Source: Buchnera aphidicola str. Ak (Acyrthosiphon kondoi)
GTDB lineage: Bacteria > Pseudomonadota > Gammaproteobacteria > Enterobacterales > Enterobacteriaceae
Direction: 5' to 3'
Assembly (NCBI RefSeq): GCF_000225445.1
Contig: NC_017256.1
Span: forward strand, 310,001-374,000
DNA: 64,000 nt
Below are positions 1 to 10,979 of this stretch, in pieces. Positions within the stretch are counted from its first letter, which is position 1. Each line of letters opens with the position of its first letter. The position numbers and the translations under genes were made by a program. The notes under the pieces were generated by a model that saw nothing but the letters and a program-made list of their open reading frames with translations, searched no databases and was not told the DNA's origin.

Positions 1-163
1 TAGTACAAGTGATGATATTCTAATGTCGAAGATGGGAGAATACACTTTGTTGAACATTCAATATATTTATAAAAAAAAAATATTAGAACGTTTTACTTCT
101 TCTATAGTACATAATATTAGAAAAATTTTACTTAAAATATTTTTTCATAAAAATTATTTATAA
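1..163 (+). CDS. sohB: SohB inner-membrane S49-family peptidase, C-terminal end only
   Basis: Partial gene entering from the left edge; the frame starts at base 2 and stops at TAA 161-163, giving 53 residues. The first residues, STSDD, followed by a Lys-rich stretch and LERFT, match my recollection of the end of E. coli SohB (TSDD and DRFT). sohB lies just upstream of topA in E. coli, on the same strand, as here. The catalytic protease domain is outside the window. The tail is rich in Lys, Ile and Phe, and a run of ten A (71-80) lies in frame. The call rests on a short match plus synteny; no other frame is open here. Confidence 0.72.
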   Translation, partial: STSDDILMSKMGEYTLLNIQYIYKKKILERFTSSIVHNIRKILLKIFFHKNYL

Positions 164-248
164 TTTTAAAAAAAAATTTTACATATAATTCATGTTGTGT
201 TAATTATTTTTTTAGAATATAGATTAATATGATTTACTGGGTAAAAAC

Positions 249-2834
249 ATGAAAAAATCTCTTGTTATAGTTGAATCTCCAGCAAAAGCAAAAACTATAA
301 ATCAATATTTAGGTGCTGAATACATAGTAAAATCTAGTATAGGACATGTACGAGATTTAATAACAGGTAAATCCCAAAATAAAGAAAAAAATAAAAAACA
401 TCCTAATGAAAGTATTTTTGCAAAACCAAATAAAAAAACTCTTTTGATAAAAAAAATGGGTATTGATCCCTATCACAATTGGAAAGCTGAATATTATATT
501 TTACCTGGCAAAGAAAAAATAATTTCTGAATTGAAATCTATTGCTAATCAGGTAAATCATATATATCTTGCTACAGATCTAGATAGAGAAGGCGAAGCAA
601 TAGCTTGGCATTTAAAAGAAGTTATTGGAGGCGATTCTTCTAAATTTAGTCGTGTCGTATTTAATGAAATTACTAAACACTCAATAAAAAAAGCATTTCA
701 AAACGTCGGTCATATAAATATGAATCGAGTACATGCACAACAAGCACGTCGTTTTATGGATCGAGTGGTAGGTTATATGATTTCACCTTTATTATGGAGA
801 AAAATTTCAAGAGGGTTATCTGCAGGACGAGTTCAATCTGTAGCGGTTCGTATAATTGCCGATCGTGAAAAAATTATAAAAAATTTCATTCCAGAAGAAT
901 ATTGGAAATTAAATTTATCGCTATTTACTAAAGATAAAAAAAAGATTGAAATGGATGTCACACATTATAATAATAAAATATTCCGCCCTAAAAATAGAAA
1001 TGAAATATATTATGCAATAGAGAAAATAAAAAAATCATTATTTTTTGTTAAAAATTATGAAGAAAAAATATTTTATAAAACTGCGTCTGCTCCATTTATA
1101 ACCTCTACTTTGCAACAATCTGCTAGTCTTCGTTTAGGATTTAGTGTAAAAAAAACAATGTTTTTAGCACAAAAACTATATGAAGAAGGTTATATAACTT
1201 ATATGAGAACTGATTCTAATTATTTAAGTAAACATGCAATTAAAAAAGTCAGAACATATATAAAAAATTATTATGGGGATGATTATTTACCTAAAGAACC
1301 TAATTTATATTCCAATCGAAAACATTCTCAAGAAGCTCATGAAGCCATTCGACCATGTGATATTAAAATCGAAAATATCAACTCAGATAATTTAAGTTCT
1401 AGTGCTAAAAAATTGTATAAGTTAATTTGGAATCAATTTGTAGCTTGTCAAATGACATCAGTAAAATATAAATCTATTACTATAATAGTCCTAGCTGATC
1501 TGTTTAAACTACAAAAAAACGAACAAATAGTACTATTTAATGGTTGGACTAGACTTCTAATAGAAGAAAAGAATATAAATTATGAATTTCCTGTTCTAAA
1601 TATAGGAGATATTTTGTTTATAGATAAAATTACACCTAATCAAAAATTTACTAAACCTCCACCACGTTTTAGTGAAGCATCTTTAGTGCGTGAATTAGAA
1701 AAAAAAGGTGTTGGAAGACCTTCTACTTATTCTGTAATCACATCAAAAATACAAGACCGAGGATATGTTAAAATCAAAAAAAATAAATTTTATGCAGAAA
1801 AGATGGGAGAAATTCTTACTATTAGATTAAAAAAAAGTTTTAGCAATTTAATTGATTATAATTTTACTGCCTATATGGAGGAAAAACTTGATAAAGTTGC
1901 TGATAATAAAATTGCTTGGAAAAATGTACTTGATTCATTTTTTGAAGATTTTTCTAAGCAATTAGAAAAAGCTAAAAAAAGTCCAGAAGAAGGAGGTATG
2001 GAATTAAATAGCATTGTTCCAACTTCAATTAAATGTCCAATGTGTTGTAAAAAAATGGGAATTAAGACTGCTATAACTGGTGTTTTTCTTAGTTGTTTAG
2101 GATATAATAATATTGATATTACAAAACGTTGCAAACAAACTATAAACCTTATTTCACTGAATGATTTTAATAAAGAAGAAGATAATCACAGACAGATGTC
2201 TCTAGAATTAATGAATCGATGTGACGAATGTAATATGTCTATGGATAGTTATTTTATTGATAAAAAACTAAAATTACATATCTGTATTAATAATCCTAGT
2301 TGTCTTGGCTATAAAATTGAAAAAGGAGTTTTTAAAAGTCCTGTTTATTTATCTGAAATAATTCAATGTGAAAAATGTAATGGTGACATGATGTTAAAAA
2401 CAGGTCCATTTGGTAAATTTTTTATATGTATTAATAAAACATGTAAAAATACAAGAAAGATTTTGCCCAATGGTGAAATATCTGATCCGAAATTAGAACC
2501 GATTCCCTTTCCACAATTATTATGTAAAGAATCTGATGCATGGTTTGTTTTGCGAGAGGGAATTTCCGGTATTTTTTTTGCTGCAAACACTTTTCCTAAA
2601 TCACGTGAAACTAGATCTCCATTTGTAGAAGAATTAGCTCGATTTCAATATTTGTTACCAGAAAAAATACATTATTTATCTAGTGGTCCTATAATAGATG
2701 ATTATGGTAATAAAACTATTGTATGTTTTGATAGAAAAACAAAAAAGCATTATATTACTTCTAAAAAAGAAGGAAAATTTACAGGTTGGTCAGCTATATT
2801 TATTGATAAAAAATGGTGTGTAACAAGCAAATAG
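249..2834 (+). CDS. topA: DNA topoisomerase I (type IA)
   Basis: Relaxes negatively supercoiled DNA by single-strand passage. The 861 residues compare with 865 in E. coli. The Toprim domain is at the N-terminus: ESPAKAKT (residues 9-16) supplies the catalytic Glu and DLDREGE the metal-binding acidic cluster. The nucleophilic Tyr is in GYITYMRTDS, at about residue 318. The C-terminal third holds three Cys-rich zinc-ribbon-like repeats (CPMC, CDEC and CEKC, each followed by a second Cys pair or near pair) and then zinc-less ribbon repeats, as in gammaproteobacterial TopA. It follows sohB, with suhB convergent 29 bp downstream. Sequence and neighbourhood leave little doubt. Confidence 0.97.
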   Translation: MKKSLVIVESPAKAKTINQYLGAEYIVKSSIGHVRDLITGKSQNKEKNKKHPNESIFAKPNKKTLLIKKMGIDPYHNWKAEYYILPGKEKIISELKSIANQVNHIYLATDLDREGEAIAWHLKEVIGGDSSKFSRVVFNEITKHSIKKAFQNVGHINMNRVHAQQARRFMDRVVGYMISPLLWRKISRGLSAGRVQSVAVRIIADREKIIKNFIPEEYWKLNLSLFTKDKKKIEMDVTHYNNKIFRPKNRNEIYYAIEKIKKSLFFVKNYEEKIFYKTASAPFITSTLQQSASLRLGFSVKKTMFLAQKLYEEGYITYMRTDSNYLSKHAIKKVRTYIKNYYGDDYLPKEPNLYSNRKHSQEAHEAIRPCDIKIENINSDNLSSSAKKLYKLIWNQFVACQMTSVKYKSITIIVLADLFKLQKNEQIVLFNGWTRLLIEEKNINYEFPVLNIGDILFIDKITPNQKFTKPPPRFSEASLVRELEKKGVGRPSTYSVITSKIQDRGYVKIKKNKFYAEKMGEILTIRLKKSFSNLIDYNFTAYMEEKLDKVADNKIAWKNVLDSFFEDFSKQLEKAKKSPEEGGMELNSIVPTSIKCPMCCKKMGIKTAITGVFLSCLGYNNIDITKRCKQTINLISLNDFNKEEDNHRQMSLELMNRCDECNMSMDSYFIDKKLKLHICINNPSCLGYKIEKGVFKSPVYLSEIIQCEKCNGDMMLKTGPFGKFFICINKTCKNTRKILPNGEISDPKLEPIPFPQLLCKESDAWFVLREGISGIFFAANTFPKSRETRSPFVEELARFQYLLPEKIHYLSSGPIIDDYGNKTIVCFDRKTKKHYITSKKEGKFTGWSAIFIDKKWCVTSK

Positions 2835-2863
2835 CATTTAAGAAAACGTAATTTTTAATTAAA

Positions 2864-3661
2864 TTATTTTAAATAATATTTGCGTATTTTTTCAGTAATT
2901 AATCTAATTAATTTTGGACTGCTGGTTATATTACCAGAATGACAATCTTCATATTGGTGTCCTCCTGTAAAATCACTGATTAAACAACCAGATTCTCGAA
3001 CTTGTAACTTACCTGCTATAAAGTTATTAGGTTCTAAATCAAAATCAAATAAACAATCTATTTTTCCAGCTGCAACGTAAGCCAAATCGAGTACAGTAGA
3101 ACCAGTACATCTAAAAGAAATGCCAGATAAAATTAATTTTTGATATATTTTAAAAGAAGATAAAATGTCATTTTGAATTTTATTAGGTAGATTAACAGCA
3201 ATCGTTGTTTGATCTAAAGTATTAACTTTGCTGCATCTAGTACGGTATCCATTTAATTGAGAACCTTGTCCTTTTACAGCTGTAAATAAATCATTTTTTA
3301 TAGGATCATATATTACAGAAATTTCAGTTCTGTTTTTCACAATAACAGCAATAGAAATGCAAAAATACGGAAAACATTTAATAAAATTATTTTTTCCATC
3401 TAATTCATTGATAACCCAAATAGTGTTTTTTTCATTTTTTTTAATAAAAATATTTTCATTTTTTTTTAAAATAATATGATTAGGATAAGATCTATGAATA
3501 ATTTCACTTATTATTCTATTTGTTTTATACATTATGTTTTTTATAAATGTTTTGTTTTTTTCTAAATCTTCTATAATAAATTTATATGTATCATAATTTT
3601 GAATAATAACGTTTCCTCCTTTTCGTACTGCACGAATAGCAATATTTAACATTGGATGCAT
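2864..3661 (-). CDS. suhB: SuhB, inositol-monophosphatase family protein with degraded active site; likely antitermination factor
   Basis: 265 residues against 267 in E. coli, collinear from MHPMLNIA to the end. SuhB is an inositol monophosphatase fold that in E. coli also joins the NusA/B/E/G complex for rRNA antitermination. Most catalytic metal ligands are changed. The EES motif reads KKN (66-68), DPLDGT reads NELDGK (85-90), VTNVD reads IKNIM (40-44), and PWD near the C-terminus reads PNN (211-213). The fold-defining stretches (NFIK, YDP, GSTVLDLAYVAAGKID, SDFTGG) remain. I therefore infer that phosphatase activity is lost and the RNA-polymerase role kept. A good ribosome-binding site (AGGAG, 7 bases before ATG) supports expression. 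Confidence 0.9.
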   Translation of the reverse strand: MHPMLNIAIRAVRKGGNVIIQNYDTYKFIIEDLEKNKTFIKNIMYKTNRIISEIIHRSYPNHIILKKNENIFIKKNEKNTIWVINELDGKNNFIKCFPYFCISIAVIVKNRTEISVIYDPIKNDLFTAVKGQGSQLNGYRTRCSKVNTLDQTTIAVNLPNKIQNDILSSFKIYQKLILSGISFRCTGSTVLDLAYVAAGKIDCLFDFDLEPNNFIAGKLQVRESGCLISDFTGGHQYEDCHSGNITSSPKLIRLITEKIRKYYLK

Positions 3662-3893
3662 GGTAATCTCCTAAATTTTAAACTTTTTTAGAATAATATC
3701 ATGATTTAAATATCTTTAATATGCATTAAGAAATAATAATATTTTTTAAAATATTAAAACAGTGTGAAAATTAATGAACTTATTATATTAATTGAGTTAT
3801 ATAAAATTATAATACATTTTTACTATTTTTTTTCTTCTAGGGTGAAATTTTAAATGAAAAAGTATTTTTTAGTAATTCATTTCAGGTCTATAG

Positions 3894-4985
3894 ATGAATA
3901 AAAATATCAATATATTAAATATTTCAACATCTAAAATTAATTTGTTAGATTTAAATCGTCAAGATCTAAGATGTTTTCTTATTTCTTTAGGTGCAAAAAA
4001 TTTTTGTACAGATCAAATCATGAATTGGATTTATAATTATTACTGTAATGATTTTAATAAGATGTTTAATATTAGTAAAAAAATAAGAAATCAATTATAT
4101 GAAAAATCTCATATATTTGCATCAAAATTTATAGAAGAAAAAGTCTCTTATGATGGTACGATAAAATGGATTACTTCTATTCATAATCAAAAAATTGAGA
4201 CAGTTTATATTCCTGAAAAAAAACGCTCTACTCTTTGTGTTTCTTCACAAATAGGATGTGCTTTAAAATGTCATTTTTGTGCTACTGGACAAGCAGGTTT
4301 TCAACGTAATTTAAAAGTTTCTGAAATTATTGCTCAAGTTTGGCGAGCAAATAAAACATTAAAAGAAAAAAAAATTGCAAATGGTGTTACTAATATAGTC
4401 TTTATGGGTATGGGTGAACCTTTATTAAATTTAAATAATGTTGTTTCTGCATTAAAAATAATTTTAGATAAAAATGGTTTTGGTTTATCAAAACGTCGCA
4501 TTACTTTATCAACTTCAGGAATAGTTCCGGCTTTAGATAAATTAAGACATATGATTGATGTTTCTTTAGCAATTTCTTTACATGCTCCGAATGATTCTAT
4601 TAGAAATTGTATTATGCCGATTAATAAAAAATATAATATTTCTTCCGTTTTAAATTCGACATTAAAATATTTAAAATATTCTAATGCAAATCGAGGTGGA
4701 GTGACAATAGAATACGTTATGTTAGATGGAGTCAATGATTCTAATGAAAATGCTCAACAATTAGCTAGTTTATTGAGTCGAATACCTAGTAAAATTAATT
4801 TAATCCCTTGGAATTCTTTTTTAGGTTCATCTTTTTTATCTAGCAGTATGAATCGAATAAATATTTTTGCAAATATTTTAAGAAAAAAAGGATTTACTGC
4901 AATGATTAGAAAAAACAGAGGAGACGATATTCATGCTGCATGTGGTCAATTAACTGGTAATATAACTAATCGTTCTAAAAAATAA
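3894..4985 (+). CDS. rlmN: Dual-specificity 23S rRNA/tRNA adenine C2-methyltransferase (radical SAM)
   Basis: Methylates C2 of A2503 in 23S rRNA and of A37 in some tRNAs, using a 4Fe-4S cluster and two molecules of SAM. The radical-SAM CX3CX2C motif is at Cys122, Cys126 and Cys129 (CALKCHFC). The GMGEPL SAM-binding motif and the C-terminal HAACGQL Cys (about residue 350), which carries the methyl intermediate, are present. The 363 residues are somewhat fewer than the 384 of E. coli, with loss mainly at the N-terminus. It precedes ispG by 48 bp; rlmN, ispG and hisS are also clustered in E. coli, there with rodZ between, which is absent here. Confidence 0.96.
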   Translation: MNKNINILNISTSKINLLDLNRQDLRCFLISLGAKNFCTDQIMNWIYNYYCNDFNKMFNISKKIRNQLYEKSHIFASKFIEEKVSYDGTIKWITSIHNQKIETVYIPEKKRSTLCVSSQIGCALKCHFCATGQAGFQRNLKVSEIIAQVWRANKTLKEKKIANGVTNIVFMGMGEPLLNLNNVVSALKIILDKNGFGLSKRRITLSTSGIVPALDKLRHMIDVSLAISLHAPNDSIRNCIMPINKKYNISSVLNSTLKYLKYSNANRGGVTIEYVMLDGVNDSNENAQQLASLLSRIPSKINLIPWNSFLGSSFLSSSMNRINIFANILRKKGFTAMIRKNRGDDIHAACGQLTGNITNRSKK

Positions 4986-5033
4986 TTTATTTATTATTCC
5001 TTCTATTATATATGAATATATAAAAAAAAATTT

Positions 5034-6146
5034 ATGAATAAATATAAAATCATTAACAGAAGAAAATCTGATCGCATCTATATCGGAAAAGTACCTATTG
5101 GAAATAACTCTCCTATTTCAGTTCAATCAATGACTAATACCAAAACTATAAATACTTTAGATACTATTAATCAAATTTTAGAATTACAAAAAGTAGGAGT
5201 AGATATCGTTCGTATTTCTATACCGACTTTAAAAGCCGCAGAATCATTTAAAGAAATTAAAAAACGAGTTCAAATTCCATTAATTGCAGATATACATTTT
5301 GATTATAGGTTAGCCTTAAAAGCTATAGAATATGGAGCAGATTGTTTAAGAATTAATCCTGGAAATATTGGAAATAAAAAAAGAGTATCCGAAATAATTA
5401 ATTATGCAAAAGATAAAAATATATCTATGCGTATTGGTGTAAATGCAGGATCATTAGAAAAAGATATATTAAAAAAACATAAAACTCCTACTCCAGAAGC
5501 TTTAGTAGAATCAGCGATGAGACATATAGAATATTTTGATGCTTTAGATTTTAATCAATTTAAAGTCAGTGTTAAGGCATCTGATGTTTTTTTAGCAGTA
5601 GAATCATATCGGATATTAGGAAAAAAAATTACACAACCTTTACATATTGGAATTACAGAAGCGGGAGGTTTAAGAAATGGAACAGTAAAATCTTCTATAG
5701 GTATTGCTTTATTATTATTAGAAGGTATTGGAGACACAATACGAATTTCATTAGCTGCAAATCCTATTCAAGAAGTAAAAGTAGGTTATGATATTTTAAA
5801 AGTCTTAGGTCTAAGATCAAGAGGAATTAATTTTATTGCTTGTCCTACTTGTTCAAGACAAGAATTTGATGTAATTAATACGGTAAATCAATTAGAAAAA
5901 AAATTAGAAGACGTTTCAACTTCTATAGATGTATCAATTATTGGTTGTATTGTGAACGGGATAGGAGAAGCTAAAACAGCAACATTAGGTTTAACAGGAA
6001 ATTATAAAAAAAGTTCATTTTATGAAGATGGAATACGTCAACAAAAAAAAATCAAAAATGAAAATATTATAGAAATCATGGAAATCAAAATTCGAGAAAA
6101 AATAAAAAAGATAGATGAATTAAATAATAAAAAAAACAATATTTAA
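5034..6146 (+). CDS. ispG: 4-hydroxy-3-methylbut-2-en-1-yl diphosphate synthase (IspG/GcpE)
   Basis: Penultimate enzyme of the MEP isoprenoid pathway; reductively opens MEcPP to HMBPP using a 4Fe-4S cluster fed by flavodoxin. The 370 residues match the E. coli length. An N-terminal TIM-barrel (about 1-250) contains PLIADIHFD and RINPGNIG. The C-terminal cluster domain has Cys270 and Cys273 (ACPTCSR) and Cys305 ([10 protein letters not shown]), with the fourth ligand Glu in the same motif. The fldA gene in this window could supply its electrons. The last ~30 residues are Lys-rich and poorly conserved. hisS follows 42 bp later, probably in the same transcript. Confidence 0.97.
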   Translation: MNKYKIINRRKSDRIYIGKVPIGNNSPISVQSMTNTKTINTLDTINQILELQKVGVDIVRISIPTLKAAESFKEIKKRVQIPLIADIHFDYRLALKAIEYGADCLRINPGNIGNKKRVSEIINYAKDKNISMRIGVNAGSLEKDILKKHKTPTPEALVESAMRHIEYFDALDFNQFKVSVKASDVFLAVESYRILGKKITQPLHIGITEAGGLRNGTVKSSIGIALLLLEGIGDTIRISLAANPIQEVKVGYDILKVLGLRSRGINFIACPTCSRQEFDVINTVNQLEKKLEDVSTSIDVSIIGCIVNGIGEAKTATLGLTGNYKKSSFYEDGIRQQKKIKNENIIEIMEIKIREKIKKIDELNNKKNNI

Positions 6147-6188
6147 CTATATATTTCAATTAATTTACATGGAATAAAAGAGAAAATA

Positions 6189-7463
6189 GTGAATAAAGAA
6201 ATTAAATCAATTAGAGGGATGCATGATTATCTTCCAAAAGAATTAAAAATATGGAATTATATAGAAATTATATTAAAAGAAGTTCTAACGAGTTACTGTT
6301 ATTTAGAAATTAGATTGCCTATATTAGAAAAAACTGAAATTTTTAAAAGAGCAATTGGTAATGTTACTGATGTAGTAGAAAAAGAAATGTACTCTTTTAA
6401 CGATCGAAAAGGTAACAGTTTAACCTTGCGTCCAGAAGGCACTGTCGGTTGTGTACGAGCTATCATACAAAATCATTTATTAAATAAAAAAAATAATAAA
6501 TTTTGGTATTTAGGCCCTATGTTTCGATATGAAAGACCACAAAAGGGGAGATATCGTCAATTTTATCAATTAGGTGCAGAAGTCTTTGGATTTGATACAG
6601 AAGATATAGATTTAGAAATTATTATTTTGACAAATCGTTTATGGAAAAGAATTGGTATTGATTCAGATGTAATATTAGAAATTAATTCAATTGGTTCTAA
6701 AACAGATCGTTTTCAATATAAAAAAGAACTAGTTTTTTTTCTAAAAAAATACGAACATTTATTAGATGAAGACTGTAAGAGACGATTATATACTAATCCC
6801 TTACGTATTTTAGATTCTAAGAATAAAAATGTTCAAAAAATATTAGAAGAAGCTCCCTTACTAAGTAAATATATCAATGTTTCTTCCAGTAACCATTTTC
6901 AAAATTTATGTAACATAATGAATTCACATGGAATAAAATATAAATGTAATCCAAATCTAGTACGAGGATTAGATTATTATAATAATACTGTTTTTGAATG
7001 GAAAAGTAATCATTTAGGTTCACAAAACACTATTTGTGCAGGAGGTCGATACGACTCGTTAGTGCAAGAAATGGGAGGTCAAAAAACACCCGCTATAGGA
7101 TTTGCAATAGGCATAGAACGTTTAGTTTTATTAACAAAATCACTAAATATTTTTTCTAAAATCATAGAGAAGATTAATATTTATATTATTTTTATAGGAG
7201 ATAAAAATAAATACTATGCCGTAAATTTATCTGAAGAAATAAGAGACTTATATCCAAAATTAAAAATATTCATTAATTTTTTAAATCAAAATATTAAAAA
7301 AAAAATAAAACATGCTGTAAATTCTTTAGCAAGTATTATTATTTTCATAGGTGATGATGAAATTAAAAAAGGATTTTTTTTAGTTAAAGATTTAAAAAAA
7401 GAAAAAGAATATCATCTTTTAAAAAATGAATTAATGATTAAAATTCAAAAAATTTTTAAATAA
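6189..7463 (+). CDS. hisS: Histidyl-tRNA synthetase (class II)
   Basis: Charges tRNA-His. I take the GTG at 6189 as the start, because the next residues align with E. coli HisS ([10 protein letters not shown] after four residues) and a purine-rich AAAGAGAAAA lies just upstream. The 424 residues match the usual length. Class II motif 2 is in [14 protein letters not shown], the histidine-specific motif in [13 protein letters not shown], and motif 3 in GFAIGIERL. The anticodon-binding domain fills about residues 330-424 and is Lys/Ile-rich, as is usual in this AT-rich genome. It follows ispG in the rlmN-ispG-hisS cluster. Confidence 0.97.
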   Translation: MNKEIKSIRGMHDYLPKELKIWNYIEIILKEVLTSYCYLEIRLPILEKTEIFKRAIGNVTDVVEKEMYSFNDRKGNSLTLRPEGTVGCVRAIIQNHLLNKKNNKFWYLGPMFRYERPQKGRYRQFYQLGAEVFGFDTEDIDLEIIILTNRLWKRIGIDSDVILEINSIGSKTDRFQYKKELVFFLKKYEHLLDEDCKRRLYTNPLRILDSKNKNVQKILEEAPLLSKYINVSSSNHFQNLCNIMNSHGIKYKCNPNLVRGLDYYNNTVFEWKSNHLGSQNTICAGGRYDSLVQEMGGQKTPAIGFAIGIERLVLLTKSLNIFSKIIEKINIYIIFIGDKNKYYAVNLSEEIRDLYPKLKIFINFLNQNIKKKIKHAVNSLASIIIFIGDDEIKKGFFLVKDLKKEKEYHLLKNELMIKIQKIFK

Positions 7464-7532
7464 ATTTAATGCTTTTTGTAAAAAAAAACTATTTTTTAAA
7501 AATTTAAATAAAACTTAATTTTTAGGTAAAAA

Positions 7533-8786
7533 ATGTTAAATAATAAAATAGATCTTTCAAAATATGATCCAGAGCTATGGCTAGCAATAGAAAAAGAAAA
7601 AAAAAGGCAGGAAAATCATATAGAGTTAATTGCATCAGAAAATTATACTAGCCATCATATTATGCATGCACAAGGTTCTCAATTAACTAATAAATATGCA
7701 GAAGGTTACCCTGGAAAACGATATTATGGTGGTTGTCAATATATAGATATAATAGAAGAATTAGCAATCAATCGAGCAAAAAAATTATTTGATGCCGATT
7801 ATGCTAATGTTCAACCGCATTCTGGTTCTCAAGCTAATTTTGCTGTTTACACAGCACTATTAAAACCAGGCGATACAATATTAGGTATGAAGTTATCACA
7901 TGGAGGTCATTTAACTCACGGATCTCCTGTAAATTTTTCTGGAAAAATATATAATGTTATTTCCTATGGAGTAGATAAAAATGGCGAAATTGATTATGAA
8001 GAATTGTTACATTTAACTAAAAAGTATGAACCAAAAATGATTATTGGTGGTTTTTCAGCATATTCAGGTATTTGTGATTGGAAAAAAATGCGTTTTATTG
8101 CAGACAAAGTAAATGCTTATTTTATTGTTGATATGGCTCATATTGCTGGTTTAGTAGCAGCTCAAATTTATCCAAATCCAATTCATTATGCACATGTCGT
8201 GACTAGTACAACTCATAAAACATTAGCGGGACCTCGAGGTGGACTCATCCTAGCCAAAAACGGAAGTGACACTTTATATAAAAAATTAAATTTATCAGTT
8301 TTTCCTGGTGCACAAGGTGGACCACTCATGCATGTAATTGCCGGAAAAGCAATTGCATTTAAAGAAGCTTTAGAACCAGAATTTAAAATATATCAAAAAC
8401 AAATAGTAAAAAATGCTAAAGTTATGGTGCAAAAATTTCTACAAAAGGGATATACGATAGTATCAGGTAGCACTGATAATCATTTATTTTTAATTGATTT
8501 AACTAATAAAAAAATAACAGGAAAAGATGCTGATATTGCTTTAAGTAAAGCAAATATTACTATTAATAAAAATACTATACCCAATGACCCAAGAAATCCT
8601 TTTATTACTTCAGGCATACGTATTGGAACACCTGCAATTACTAGAAGAGGATTTAAGGAGAATGAAGTTTCTGAAATATCATCTTGGATATCTAGCATTT
8701 TAGAAAACATTCATGATGAACTTAATATCATCAAGATTAAAAATCAAGTATTAGAAATTTGTTCAAAATATCCGGTTTATAATTGA
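7533..8786 (+). CDS. glyA: Serine hydroxymethyltransferase
   Basis: PLP enzyme interconverting serine and glycine with tetrahydrofolate, and the main source of one-carbon units. The 417 residues are exactly the E. coli length. The PLP-binding Lys is residue 229 in STTHKT, followed by the Gly-rich [12 protein letters not shown] and YPGKRYYGG near the N-terminus are diagnostic. The C-terminal part keeps [10 protein letters not shown]. It is convergent with bioD, 89 bp away, with no clear GC-rich terminator between them. With serC in this window it links glycolysis to glycine and folate metabolism. Confidence 0.98.
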   Translation: MLNNKIDLSKYDPELWLAIEKEKKRQENHIELIASENYTSHHIMHAQGSQLTNKYAEGYPGKRYYGGCQYIDIIEELAINRAKKLFDADYANVQPHSGSQANFAVYTALLKPGDTILGMKLSHGGHLTHGSPVNFSGKIYNVISYGVDKNGEIDYEELLHLTKKYEPKMIIGGFSAYSGICDWKKMRFIADKVNAYFIVDMAHIAGLVAAQIYPNPIHYAHVVTSTTHKTLAGPRGGLILAKNGSDTLYKKLNLSVFPGAQGGPLMHVIAGKAIAFKEALEPEFKIYQKQIVKNAKVMVQKFLQKGYTIVSGSTDNHLFLIDLTNKKITGKDADIALSKANITINKNTIPNDPRNPFITSGIRIGTPAITRRGFKENEVSEISSWISSILENIHDELNIIKIKNQVLEICSKYPVYN

Positions 8787-8875
8787 TTAAAATATATTAA
8801 ATATATCCATCTTTGTTAAAAATTATATTAATAATTATAAAAACAATGCTTTTTGAAAAAATATATTTTGAATTT

Positions 8876-9550
8876 TCATGTAGGTAATTTTATTTTTATT
8901 TTTTTAAAATTGATTTTGTTTTTATTTTCTAAATAAGGAATTTCACCTAAAAAGGGAGCTTTAATATAACTTAACAAAGTTTGGATGTAATATATGTTAT
9001 ATTTGTCTTTAGGAATAATATTATTAGCTATCCAGCCTCCACATTTTATTTTTTCTGAAATAATAGCTTTTTCTGTTAATATTGCATGATTAATACAACC
9101 TAATTTAATAGCAACAACAATAATAACAGTTAACTTTTCTTCTTTAACCCAATCTGAAAAAGTATCTTTATAAGATAATGGTGTATACCATCCACCAGCA
9201 CCTTCTATTAAAATCCAATTACTTTTTTTTATAATCATTCTTAAACCTAAAGATAGCTCTTCTTTTTTAACGTGCTTTTTTTGCAGTGCACTTAAGATGT
9301 GAGGAGGAGCATTTTCAATGAATGAAATTGGATTAACTTCTTTATAATTTAATACTATAGAACTGCTTTTTTTAAGAATAACTGCATCATCATTTAAAAA
9401 ACTACATAATTTTTTTTGACATCCAGAAGATACGGGTTTATATCCTGCTGTTTTATATCCAGCTATAGCAGCTTTTTTTAACAAAATACTACTTACAATG
9501 GTTTTTCCTACATTAGTATCAGTTCCGGTAATAAAAAATTTTTTAATCAT
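8876..9550 (-). CDS. bioD: Dethiobiotin synthetase
   Basis: Third of the last four biotin steps: ATP- and CO2-dependent closure of the ureido ring of DAPA. The 224 residues match E. coli. The P-loop is TGTDTNVGKT (8-17), and the Mg/ATP site motif LIEGAGGWYTPL lies in the middle. It is transcribed leftward, downstream of bioB across a 365-bp spacer where E. coli has bioF and bioC. The C-terminus keeps PYLEN, typical of the family, then becomes Lys-rich. Together with bioA and bioB it would convert externally supplied 7-keto-8-aminopelargonate to biotin. Confidence 0.95.
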   Translation of the reverse strand: MIKKFFITGTDTNVGKTIVSSILLKKAAIAGYKTAGYKPVSSGCQKKLCSFLNDDAVILKKSSSIVLNYKEVNPISFIENAPPHILSALQKKHVKKEELSLGLRMIIKKSNWILIEGAGGWYTPLSYKDTFSDWVKEEKLTVIIVVAIKLGCINHAILTEKAIISEKIKCGGWIANNIIPKDKYNIYYIQTLLSYIKAPFLGEIPYLENKNKINFKKIKIKLPT

Positions 9551-9915
9551 AATTAAATCTTATTTAGCTGACGTGTAATTAAAAGATAGATATTTTATTT
9601 AATATAAAGATTAATACTAGTAAAAATGTTTTTGTATGATTATTTTTTTAAAAAATTATTATTGAAAATTATATAAATATCAAAATTCCTCCAAATCGAG
9701 TAACTCGATACAAGTTATCATGTATATTTGATAAAATAATAGATAACTATAATATTGAGTTACTCCTAAAAATAAAAAAATTATTCTCATTTAGAATAAT
9801 TGCCTGATATTTTATTTAAAGAATAAAATATTTTTATAACATAAAATATTGATAAAATATTGATAAAGTATTTTAAAAACTTAAGTGTTTAAGAATTAAT
9901 TTTTTATATTGTATA
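9551..9915. other. Spacer at the site of lost bioF and bioC
   Basis: 365 bp without a convincing ORF between bioB and bioD. In E. coli this interval holds bioF and bioC (bioBFCD operon), so I read it as the scar of their loss, though I cannot align any residual codon stretch. It contains a striking pair of short palindromes, annotated separately at 9698-9765. The rest is A/T-rich and includes several A/T runs near bioB. Confidence 0.6.
9698..9765. repeat. Imperfect inverted repeat in the bioB-bioD spacer
   Basis: GAGTAACTC (9698-9706) with AGTTATC (9713-9719) is mirrored by GATAACT (9742-9748) with GAGTTACTC (9757-9765). The arms are offset by 6 to 8 unmatched bases, so the RNA could form a two-part stem. 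The left 9-mer also sits in a near-perfect local palindrome, ATCGAGT-A-ACTCGAT. It could be a processing or attenuation hairpin in the bioB-bioD transcript, or debris from bioF/bioC loss. No T-run follows directly on the minus strand. Confidence 0.55.
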
Positions 9916-10947
9916 TTATAATATAGCTGCATTATAGTATTGATCTTTATTAATTTTTGATGAATGAACAATCGTATTATATTTATTGTCTTTTAACATA
10001 TTTTGTTTTTTGTATTCAGGATATAAATTTAATTTGTTAAATAATTCTAAATCATGTTTTTCTTCTGGATTATCTGTAGTAAGTAATTTGCATCCATAAA
10101 AAATAGAATTTGCTCCTGCCATAAAACACATTGCCTGAGTTTGATCATTCATTTCTTGTCGTCCTGCAGACAATCTAATATAAGATTTTGGCATCATAAT
10201 ACGAGCTGCAGCAATGACACGAATAAAATCAAATGATTCTACGTTTTTATTATCTTCCATTGGTGTTCCTGGAATTTTAACTAACATGTTAATAGGAACA
10301 CTTTCAGGTTGAATAGATAAATTAGATAATTCCATTAATAATTCAATACGATCTTTTATTTTTTCTCCCAAACCTATAATACCTCCAGAACAAATTTTCA
10401 TACCAGCATTACGAACTACATGTAAAGTATTAAGTCGTTCTTGATATGTACGAGTAGTGATAATACTGCTATAAAAATTCTCCGATGTATCTAAATTATG
10501 ATTATAAAAATCTAAACCTGCATTTGCTAATTTTTCTGCTTGTGAATTATTTAAAGAACCCAAAGTCATACAGGTTTCCATGCCCATATTTTTTATTTCT
10601 TTAATAATTTTTTCTAAATAAGGCATATCTTTTTCTTTTGGGTTTTTCCATGCAGCACCCATACAAAATCGACTAGAACCTGAAGATTTTGCTTTTTTTG
10701 CAGCACTAATAATTTTTTCCATTTCTAATAAAGGTTCTTTTTTTAAAGTAGTTTTATATCTAGCACTTTGTGGACAATATTTACAATCTTCTGGACAAGA
10801 TCCCGTTTTTATCGAAAGTAATGTACTTATTTGTATGGCATTAGGATTAAAGTTTTTCCTATGTTCTGTTTGAGCTTGAAACATAAGATCAAAAAATGGT
10901 TTTTTAAAAAGTTCTTGTGTGTTTTCTAGTGTCCATTTTTTTTTCAT
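9916..10947 (-). CDS. bioB: Biotin synthase (radical SAM)
   Basis: Inserts sulfur into dethiobiotin to give biotin. The radical-SAM motif CX3CX2C is in [11 protein letters not shown] near residue 55. The 2Fe-2S cluster ligands fit the Cys of FCMGAAW, TCMTLG and [10 protein letters not shown], with the Arg in YIRLSAGR. The 343 residues compare with 346 in E. coli. It is divergent from bioA, with a 77-bp gap corresponding to the E. coli bio operator region. A ribosome-binding site GGAGAT precedes the ATG. Confidence 0.97.
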   Translation of the reverse strand: MKKKWTLENTQELFKKPFFDLMFQAQTEHRKNFNPNAIQISTLLSIKTGSCPEDCKYCPQSARYKTTLKKEPLLEMEKIISAAKKAKSSGSSRFCMGAAWKNPKEKDMPYLEKIIKEIKNMGMETCMTLGSLNNSQAEKLANAGLDFYNHNLDTSENFYSSIITTRTYQERLNTLHVVRNAGMKICSGGIIGLGEKIKDRIELLMELSNLSIQPESVPINMLVKIPGTPMEDNKNVESFDFIRVIAAARIMMPKSYIRLSAGRQEMNDQTQAMCFMAGANSIFYGCKLLTTDNPEEKHDLELFNKLNLYPEYKKQNMLKDNKYNTIVHSSKINKDQYYNAAIL

Positions 10948-10979
10948 ATTATCTCCAAAAAATTATGATTTTATTTAAG

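Noticed and set aside
4334-4735. 133-residue minus-strand frame inside rlmN
   Set aside because: Fully inside rlmN in antisense, without a ribosome-binding site or family motif.
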